In this document: piece after piece, positions 60,201 to 64,000 of the stretch
How positions within the stretch are numbered: the first letter of the stretch is position 1
Layout: the number at the start of each line of letters is the position of its first letter
Assembly: GCA_934667095.1 (NCBI GenBank)
Contig: CAKULE010000007.1
Coordinates: 1-64,000, forward strand
Length of the DNA: 64,000 nt
Source: an uncultured Oscillospiraceae bacterium
GTDB taxonomy: Bacteria > Bacillota > Clostridia > Oscillospirales > Oscillospiraceae
Direction: 5' to 3'
Notes under the pieces: generated by a model
The model's input: the letters and a program-made list of their open reading frames with translations, nothing else
Database searches by the model: none
What the model was told of the DNA's origin: nothing
Made by a program: the position numbers and the translations under genes

Positions 60201-62079
60201 TGTCGCCCTGGGCGATGTGGATACCGTCCTCCATAAACCACACGGCATATTTGCGGCCTCCGTACTCGATCCCACGCCCGTTCTCCCTTTTGAACTCCCG
60301 GCGCAGGAAGGCCACAGTTTCTTCTTCGGAGTGCTCCCGCATATAGAACACAGCGACACGGGCGGCGCTGCCGGGTGTGTTCCCCGCCGTATATAAGGCT
60401 TGGTCGATGACGGCCTGCGGCACGGTGGATGCCGGGGCCGGGATATCGGCGGGCACATCTGGCGGCACTTCATATACCGGTTGGCCGCCGCCCATGTCGA
60501 ACAGGGCAAGCTGCTCCGCCATCACTGGAGCGTTTTGCAGGCCCAGCTTGATCTTGTACTCGCCACGCTCGATGAGGCCCTCGGTCATCTCCGCAATGAC
60601 CGACCACGAAAAAACGGACTCCGACGTGCGGGAGAGGTAGCTGCCCTCCCACATCAGAAGTCCGTCTTTCTCGGCGTGGTAGCCTGTCCGAACGCCGTCG
60701 GTCAAAACCTCCACCCATATATCGTTGTAGCTGTTTTTCAGAAATTCCGTGCGCTCCGCAAGGCTCTGGTGCGCCTGAAAAAACTCGAAAATCTCCTGCC
60801 GCTTATGCTTGCGCCCGCCGTCATCCAGCAGGGTCGCCTCGATGAGGCGGGAATCCAGAAACGCCGGAAGTTCAGCACTTCCGGCGTTTTCTGCTTCGGG
60901 ATTCAGTTGTAGATTAGGTCGTTCAGCACCATCTCCTCCGCGCTGTGCCGGAGGTTGTTCATCAGTCCTGTCCAGCGCAGGGAATCGGCCGCCTTCAACT
61001 CCTCCGTCACGCCCTCTGCCTGTGCCATCTGCGCCACGGTCTGTTCCACCATCTTCTGCGCGGTCTGCTCGATCTCCGCCAGGTGCTCCGTCAGCTTCCC
61101 ACTGGTCTTGAGGTTGGTGTAGAGCACCCTGCGGCGCTTCATCAGATACTGCCGCCGCAGCTCGGCGTACTTGCCCAAGTGGACTTCCTCCGTCTGCGGC
61201 AGCAGCAGGTTCGGCACCTGAAAGCCGTCTTGCGTTCTGTAAGTGACCTCCATATCGTTCGCTCCTTTCGTGTTCTGCGTTGTGATGCTCTGTGCGGCCA
61301 TCATAACCGCTTTTTTCTCGCTCTGCAAAAAATTGCTCCCGCTGGGCCCTCATGGCCGTGCGGCTGATCTCCCGCAGGCCCATCTCCGCAATATCGCTGG
61401 CGGCGATACCTAGGGCGTTGACGGTGGGCGGGGTATTGAACTCATAGACATGGGCAAATTCGCTCGGCGTAAAATAGTCGTCCGCCGGATACCCCAAGCG
61501 GGTCAGCAGCATATAGGCCACGCTGGCCTCCAGTGCGGTCTGGTAGAACATCTCCAGATTGAGGTCGTCCAGCTCCTCCAGCAGGCTGTCCTCCCGGCAG
61601 TCGTGCAGGTCCCGCAGATAATCCGTGATGTTGTCCGTCACGGCGTTGTGGGCAGCGGAGTGCACCGCCTCAACGAGATCATTTTTCTCGGCAAGGCTGC
61701 CGAAGGTGGCCTCCAGCGTTTCCATGACCGCCGATTCAAAGGCCGGCTGCATGGTCCAGATGGGCAGCGGCCGGGAGAAGCGGGACGCATGGGTATCTGA
61801 CACGTCGAAATAGAGCTTCAAGGTGCGCCCATCGTCCCCGAACACGGCGATACTTTTGGCGCCCCGGTTGACCCAGCGGCCGAATTGCCGGTTCCAGCGG
61901 TCCATCTCCAAGACTGCCGTGGCGTCCGGCCGTTGGGCATAGATCAAGATCTGCTCGTCAAAGGGGCATTTGTAGTTATAGCAGGCGGCCCGGAGAAAGC
62001 CTGTCCAGCTTTTGTAGCTGCCGGTGATGCTCCGCACAGCCTGGTCATATAGCTCGGTGATCAACTGAAATTTGGTGGG
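54238..62079 (-). CDS. Giant DNA methylase/SNF2 helicase fusion protein of the ICE
   Basis: This 2,613-residue protein has an N-terminal element-specific domain (residues 1-255). A hydrophilic linker at about 255-392 is encoded by the same DNA as a nested tnpV gene. A middle region includes a methyltransferase fold (NILEPSCGIGNFFG near 1140, AIGNVPFGQF in place of NPPY). The C-terminal SNF2 helicase has motif I HVVGAGKTFEMVAAAM near 1816, FIDESHYFKN near 1976, ATGTPISNSM and QQREGRIIRQGN near 2310. Such proteins are conserved in Tn1549-type ICEs and may protect or remodel incoming DNA; this is inference. The TTG at 62079 has AAGGAG 9 bases upstream; a longer frame starts at 62136 without a good site. 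Confidence 0.88.
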   Translation of the reverse strand, partial: PTKFQLITELYDQAVRSITGSYKSWTGFLRAACYNYKCPFDEQILIYAQRPDATAVLEMDRWNRQFGRWVNRGAKSIAVFGDDGRTLKLYFDVSDTHASRFSRPLPIWTMQPAFESAVMETLEATFGSLAEKNDLVEAVHSAAHNAVTDNITDYLRDLHDCREDSLLEELDDLNLEMFYQTALEASVAYMLLTRLGYPADDYFTPSEFAHVYEFNTPPTVNALGIAASDIAEMGLREISRTAMRAQREQFFAEREKSGYDGRTEHHNAEHERSERYGGHLQNARRLSGAEPAAAADGGSPLGQVRRAAAAVSDEAPQGALHQPQDQWEADGAPGGDRADRAEDGGTDRGADGTGRGRDGGVEGGRFPALDRTDEQPPAQRGGDGAERPNLQLNPEAENAGSAELPAFLDSRLIEATLLDDGGRKHKRQEIFEFFQAHQSLAERTEFLKNSYNDIWVEVLTDGVRTGYHAEKDGLLMWEGSYLSRTSESVFSWSVIAEMTEGLIERGEYKIKLGLQNAPVMAEQLALFDMGGGQPVYEVPPDVPADIPAPASTVPQAVIDQALYTAGNTPGSAARVAVFYMREHSEEETVAFLRREFKRENGRGIEYGGRKYAVWFMEDGIHIAQGDSVRTGHGKTVVTWEQASARILELLEAGTYLSAAELEQAPDKVLREAMDALLMTARDLSEKGRNMGLFPQTLAIHDQPKGYPELDEDMTSFAKTGDKLRMLAEEYHAFLDAYAQDHKILRIRLSTYNTHRIGIVLDGLDLPARRFTAQPNFLRQCKMFITQDEIDNVFLDDSVGNRLTVYSHFCYAHTREEQQKFIKNNFGEYSGSSWAGYQRTKTHKGLEFERDYEFKKYDTVHLTIPNVIREYIRLIAQRRFPGEDAIAKIPEYEREQLARTVYHDFYDAPDDVPRPYPKGVDFYTAVPMIEKQLQDRDNAAEMLAALASRLDGLADGDRFYDSVRRAKEQLSAYLDGTFSLFNHRHDAPREIAPATEPERPPADEPLVALTPPKKKERGTLAYPLDVNGRNYRITDDHIGEGPPLERFQRNLDAIRTLKAVEAENRAATPEEQAVLAQYVGWGGLADFFDEKNPRYGALKELLTDAEYAAARESTLTAFYTPPVVIRNIYAVLEQMGFTQGNILEPSCGIGNFFGMLPERMSGSKLDGVELDDLSGRIARQLYQRGSIAVRGFEKTVFPDNFFDVAIGNVPFGQFHVPDKRYDRLNFPIHEYFIAKALDQVRPGGVIAFVTSSFTMDKQTASARKYIAQRAELLGAIRLPNNAFKAAAGTEVVSDILFLQKRERMVDIEPEWVHLAANSDGIKMNRYFIDHPDMVLGEMKLVSGPFGPTHTCEPYPEQPLDSLLAEAIQNIHGEITAYDREEELEGEDRSIEADPAVRNFSYTLVDGEIYYRENSRMNPVEVSKTAESRIKGMIELRDCVRTLLEYQTEDYPEQEIKAQQVKLNTLYDAFTRKYGLINSRGNAIAFDQDSSYFLLCSLEILDEDGGLKHKADLFTKRTIRSHKPAERVDTAVEALALSIGEKARVDMDYMGQLTGKDEDALFSELTGVVFLNPDYTKGVNEKYLSADEYLSGNVRQKLAVAKAKAEQDSQYQINAEALARVQPVELTASEISVRLGATWLDTEYIQQFIFETLGTPYNIRSRIKVHYSDVSGEWRIEGKKHDRGNVKAVSTYGTKRINAYEIIEDSLNLKDVRIFDYLYDREGKKVAVLNKKETAIAQSKQELLKEAFTEWLWKDPDRREAICKTYNILFNSNRPREYDGSHIHFSGMNPEITLRRHQVNAIAHILYGGNTLLAHVVGAGKTFEMVAAAMESKRLGLCQKSLFVVPNHLTEQWASEFLQLYPAANILVATRKDFETKNRKKFCGRIATGDYDAVIIGHSQFEKIPMSAERQKAVLQQQIDEIVEGISEAKAEKAERFTIKQMEKTKKGLQAKIDKLNDQSRKDDVVTFEELGVDRIFIDESHYFKNLFLYTKMRNVGGIAQTEAQKSSDLFMKCRYLDEITGGRGIVFATGTPISNSMVELYTIQRYLQMSTLETQGLRHFDSWAANYGETVTAIELSPEGTGYRAKTRFAKFYNLPELMSVFKNVADIQTADMLKLPVPEAHYHNIALKPSEYQKEIVASLAERAEAVRGHEVDSSVDNMLLITNDGRKLALDQRLVNPMLPSDPNSKAAKCAETVFEIWRRTAEQRSTQMIFCDLSTPKGDGTFSVYDDIRDKLLGLGVPESEIAYIHNAKSEAQKKDLFAKVRSGQVRILLGSTQRMGAGTNCQQKLIALHHLDCPWRPADLQQREGRIIRQGNENKEVDIYSYVTEGTFDSYLYQLVESKQKFISQIMTSKSPVRSAEDVDEQALSYAEIKALASGNPLIKEKMDLDIEVSKLKLLKANHLSQRYALEDAISKTFPRQMAEAQARIAGYGADIATVKKNTHPNKDGFSPIVLAGVTYAGKKEAGTALLTLCQNMPSPEATQVGSYRGLTLELSFNSFAREYRLTMIGQLRHEVTLGTDVFGNLQRMDNALESLPIKGQACREQLSNLQTQSEAAKAEVQKPFPREEELKAKTARLEELNALLNLDHRESEIIDAEPDEAPPPRERSVQMER
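60903..61253 (-). CDS. tnpV: TnpV-family protein nested in the helicase gene (other frame, same strand)
   Basis: This 116-residue protein of the TnpV family has PNLLLPQTEEVHLGKYAELR, MKRRRVLYTNLKTSGKLTEH and a final VTEELKAADSLRWTG segment ending LIYN. It is read in another frame on the strand of the giant helicase gene, over that protein's low-complexity linker. The ATG at 61253 has AAAGGAG 8 bases upstream, which is unusual for a chance frame. TnpV was first described on Tn4451; its function is unknown. A frameshifted copy lies at 697-920. Either both frames are used, or the helicase linker is the by-product of an ancestral tnpV insertion. Confidence 0.6.
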   Translation of the reverse strand: MEVTYRTQDGFQVPNLLLPQTEEVHLGKYAELRRQYLMKRRRVLYTNLKTSGKLTEHLAEIEQTAQKMVEQTVAQMAQAEGVTEELKAADSLRWTGLMNNLRHSAEEMVLNDLIYN

Positions 62080-62187
62080 CAAAAGTATGTTCTCCTTTCT
62101 AAGCTTTTCATTGTCATATCCATTGCTGCGAAGCAAGAACTATGCTAAATTAATATAACAATTTAACGAGGATTTGGAGGAAGATAC

Positions 62188-62934
62188 ATGGACAACACGG
62201 AAAACAAAGTGGGCGTTGAACAACTTGCCAATCTTTTTGCGACTTTTTTTGAAGAAGGAACAACATCTGCCGCAGAGTTTCTGGAATCTGATTTAGTTCG
62301 AGGCGCCAAGGACGTGGTCGGTGAAATTGGATCGACACTTGGCGATGCGATTAAGACATGGAAAATGCTTAAGGCTATCGCAAGCATTCCGACTAAAATT
62401 TATTTACGAAAATTTGAACGTTTTTGTAGGGGAGTATCCGACATACCTTTGGGAACGCGTCAGAAGTTCATGAAAATGCTGGGGCATGAACATTTTCAGC
62501 GAGAGAGTGTATTCATCTTAAATGTTATTAATCGTATCGAAGAAGAAGACAAATTGCCACTTTTGGCTAAGATTCTAGATGCCTGTACAGAGGGGGTGAT
62601 TACCCTTTCCGAATTTCGCAGATTGACTATGTTGATTGACCAAACTCTTTACAGTGATTTAGAATATTTAGGTCAGCACATTACGGCTGATCCCGTCGCA
62701 TTATGTACAGATTCAGACTACGGCTTAGCTGCAAGCGGATTACTTGTTACAGCTGGAAATGAATTTATAGCCGATTTGGGTAGCGATAATGATTCTTCAG
62801 ATACAGGGATTCGGTTCAACTATACTACTGCAGCAAAAAAGCTTGCATCAATTCTATATGGAGCAAACTGTAAAATGACACCTAGCAACAAAGGCGTAGG
62901 CAGTTTGAGAATTGTTCCAGAAGAACTACCTTGA
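62188..62934 (+). CDS. DUF4393-like protein
   Basis: This 248-residue protein resembles DUF4393: an N-terminal GAKDVVGEIGSTLGDAIKTW and a middle KLPLLAKILDACTEGVITLS are followed by RRLTMLIDQTLYSDL. No signal peptide or clear catalytic motif is present. It is the only plus-strand gene in the right half of the window and is much AT-richer than its neighbours, so it is inserted cargo between the helicase and the PAPS-reductase-like gene. The ATG follows GAGGAAGATAC. Members are often found near defence genes, but the activity is unknown. Confidence 0.65.
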   Translation: MDNTENKVGVEQLANLFATFFEEGTTSAAEFLESDLVRGAKDVVGEIGSTLGDAIKTWKMLKAIASIPTKIYLRKFERFCRGVSDIPLGTRQKFMKMLGHEHFQRESVFILNVINRIEEEDKLPLLAKILDACTEGVITLSEFRRLTMLIDQTLYSDLEYLGQHITADPVALCTDSDYGLAASGLLVTAGNEFIADLGSDNDSSDTGIRFNYTTAAKKLASILYGANCKMTPSNKGVGSLRIVPEELP

Positions 62935-63065
62935 TTTTTTCTCGTTTTGATGACTGAACCAAACCTTTTAAAATCTCTTGAAATCGATTCTGCGGACTCC
63001 TTTGCACACGGCCTTGCCATATAATCCCGTAATAAACTGGAATTTGATTGGCGAATGGGCGCCTC

Positions 63066-63152
63066 TTATCTCTCCGCCTCTGTTCGCCTTTTTGCTTGAT
63101 GTCGGTTGTTCTTCTGCCGCTCGCCGCACACCTGTTTCTGCTTTTCTGGCAT
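63066..63152 (-). CDS. Short basic ORF of 28 codons, possibly a gene remnant
   Basis: MPEKQKQVCGERQKNNRHQA and a short basic tail form a very charged peptide with a fair site (AAAGGAC, 6-7 bases upstream). It lies between a terminator and the DUF4393 cargo. It may be the front end of an element gene cut by the cargo insertion. The 62935-63233 stretch holds nothing else that I recognise besides the terminator at 63176. Confidence 0.25.
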   Translation of the reverse strand: MPEKQKQVCGERQKNNRHQAKRRTEAER

Positions 63153-63175
63153 AGCTTTGTCCTTTCCCGAAGATA

Positions 63176-63215
63176 GAAAAACAGAGATTTGGGCGTCTTC
63201 TGCCGCAAATCTCTG
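63176..63215 (-). terminator. Terminator after the PAPS-reductase-like gene
   Basis: CAGAGATTTG (63182-63191) pairs with CAAATCTCTG (63206-63215). On the minus strand it is followed by TTTTTCTATC. It lies 19 bases past the stop of the gene at 63234. Confidence 0.8.
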
Positions 63216-63233
63216 CTCCAACCGTTCTACTGT

Positions 63234-63995
63234 CTAATTTTGTTTGAATTGCCCCAAGGGGTTATGCCCAAACTGGGCAATTGCCCGTTCATCCATATCC
63301 CGGAGCCTTTTCCACAGTTCCGGGTGGTGGCGCCGCAGTTTCCGCAGCTCGTCGATCCGCTGGAGGGGACAGCACCAGCAGGAACAGCGGTGATAGATCT
63401 CATACAGCCCGCCCCAATCGTACCCACGGTCATAGCATAGTTTCAAAGCCTCCGCTTCGGTGATCCCCCAATCCACCAGCGGGTATCGCTCATCTTTGAT
63501 CCGCTTCGGCTCATCTGCCGCAATACCGACATAGTGGAGAGCTTGATATTCGCCCTTGAGCCGGTTGACCTCCTTGGTGATCAAGTGCGTTTTGAGCTGC
63601 CCCGTACACCAACGAACTTTGACGCCGGGCCAGCCGTTGCCGTAGAGCGGGATACCCAGCTTTCTCCGATTTTCGATGGAGGATGGTTTTTGTTTTTCTT
63701 CCTCGAACATCAAGTATTCAAAGCCTTTGGGATGTCGCAGCGTAGTGATGTGAATCCCTCGTTCACGGTAAAGGTGTTCATCCAGCTTTGCCAGATGCTC
63801 ATACATCTCCGGGAACTCCATGCCGGTATCCGCTGTCAAAACCATGTCGATGGGCATATCGTGCTCGATCATCAAAAGCAGCATGGCCGTACTGTCTTTG
63901 CCTCCCGAAAGCGACACGGCGTGAAAAATTTGATTATTGAATGAAAACACCGCCTGTTTTATCGGCTCTGCTCCTGCTGCCGCTTGCGGTGCCAT
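63234..63995 (-). CDS. Phosphoadenosine-phosphosulfate-reductase-like protein (possibly 5' incomplete)
   Basis: This protein of 253 visible residues belongs to the PAPS reductase/ATP-pyrophosphatase group. The PP-loop is HAVSLSGGKDSTAMLLL (residues about 25-41). ADTGMEFPEMYEHLAKLDEH, KVRWCTGQLKTH and a later CSCWCCPLQRIDELRKL follow, the cysteines probably binding a metal or cluster. Similar genes are standard in Tn1549-like ICEs and are distant from assimilatory sulfate reduction; a role in DNA sulfur modification or nucleotide chemistry is only a guess. An ATG at 63995 follows GAGGG, but the start could lie beyond the window edge. Confidence 0.75.
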   Translation of the reverse strand: MAPQAAAGAEPIKQAVFSFNNQIFHAVSLSGGKDSTAMLLLMIEHDMPIDMVLTADTGMEFPEMYEHLAKLDEHLYRERGIHITTLRHPKGFEYLMFEEEKQKPSSIENRRKLGIPLYGNGWPGVKVRWCTGQLKTHLITKEVNRLKGEYQALHYVGIAADEPKRIKDERYPLVDWGITEAEALKLCYDRGYDWGGLYEIYHRCSCWCCPLQRIDELRKLRRHHPELWKRLRDMDERAIAQFGHNPLGQFKQN

Positions 63996-64000
63996 CCCTC

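Noticed and set aside
62882..63208. 108-codon minus-strand frame downstream of the PAPS-reductase-like gene
   Set aside because: It starts inside a terminator stem and runs antisense into the DUF4393 gene. Only the 28-codon frame at 63066 has a plausible ribosome site.

Overview
The window looks like a chromosome segment from a GC-rich gut Clostridia (Oscillospiraceae-type, for example the Flavonifractor or Lawsonibacter group). The core genes are GC-rich Firmicutes genes (typA, queH, an rlmD-family gene, a CmpB-type membrane protein). The right three quarters is an integrative and conjugative element (ICE) of the broad Tn916/Tn1549 type. The taxonomy is inferred from gene content and composition only.

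Layout. 1-926: AT-richer DNA with a GNAT acetyltransferase and a frameshifted tnpV remnant. 927-14392: ordinary chromosome. It holds a DUF4358/SGNH-hydrolase lipoprotein pair, a translationally coupled operon (an MFS transporter fused to a GH2 glycosidase, then a ThrE-type exporter, then a YjjG-type phosphatase), a flavodoxin-like protein, an rlmD-type methyltransferase, a CBS protein, queH, typA and a CmpB-like membrane protein. 14457-14637: a truncated tRNA-Arg copy and an intact tRNA-Arg(CCU). The intact tRNA is probably the insertion site of the element, which starts just beyond it. 14819-17565: the element's integrase, excisionase and Tn916 Orf7/Orf8-like regulators.

17800-31300 is cargo. 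It holds an ECF sigma factor with a DUF4367 membrane partner, an XRE regulator coupled to a second sigma factor, and a module that resembles the Clostridioides difficile toxin secretion and regulation genes. That module has a TcdE-like holin, a TcdR-like sigma factor, and two enzymes without signal peptides that share an N-terminal ricin-type lectin domain (one a phosphodiester glycosidase, one a C39-like cysteine peptidase). Both enzyme genes and the TcdR-like gene itself are preceded by the same promoter pattern: TTTAC(A/T), 16-17 nt, then C-T/C-C-C/T-T-T-A. The -35 matches the known TcdR/BotR-class consensus. This is the best candidate here for an undescribed system: holin-dependent release of lectin-targeted enzymes under a dedicated sigma factor. 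Further cargo includes a degenerate PolC-like protein, a GIY-YIG protein, a WYL regulator and a RhuM-family protein.

31397-63995 is the conjugation and maintenance region, almost all on the minus strand. In transcription order it has a PAPS-reductase-like protein, a 2,613-residue methylase/SNF2-helicase with a tnpV gene nested in another frame, DUF3848/3849-type proteins, an inserted ABC-type ATPase unit, a Toprim protein, a probable oriT, MobC, the relaxase, PcfB, a sortase, a toxin-antitoxin pair, a transglutaminase-like protein and a 1,660-residue thioester/CnaB adhesin. VirD4, a Maff2-type protein, VirB6, PrgI and VirB4 follow, with a C-terminally truncated CD1108-type protein last. The right end of the element lies beyond the window.
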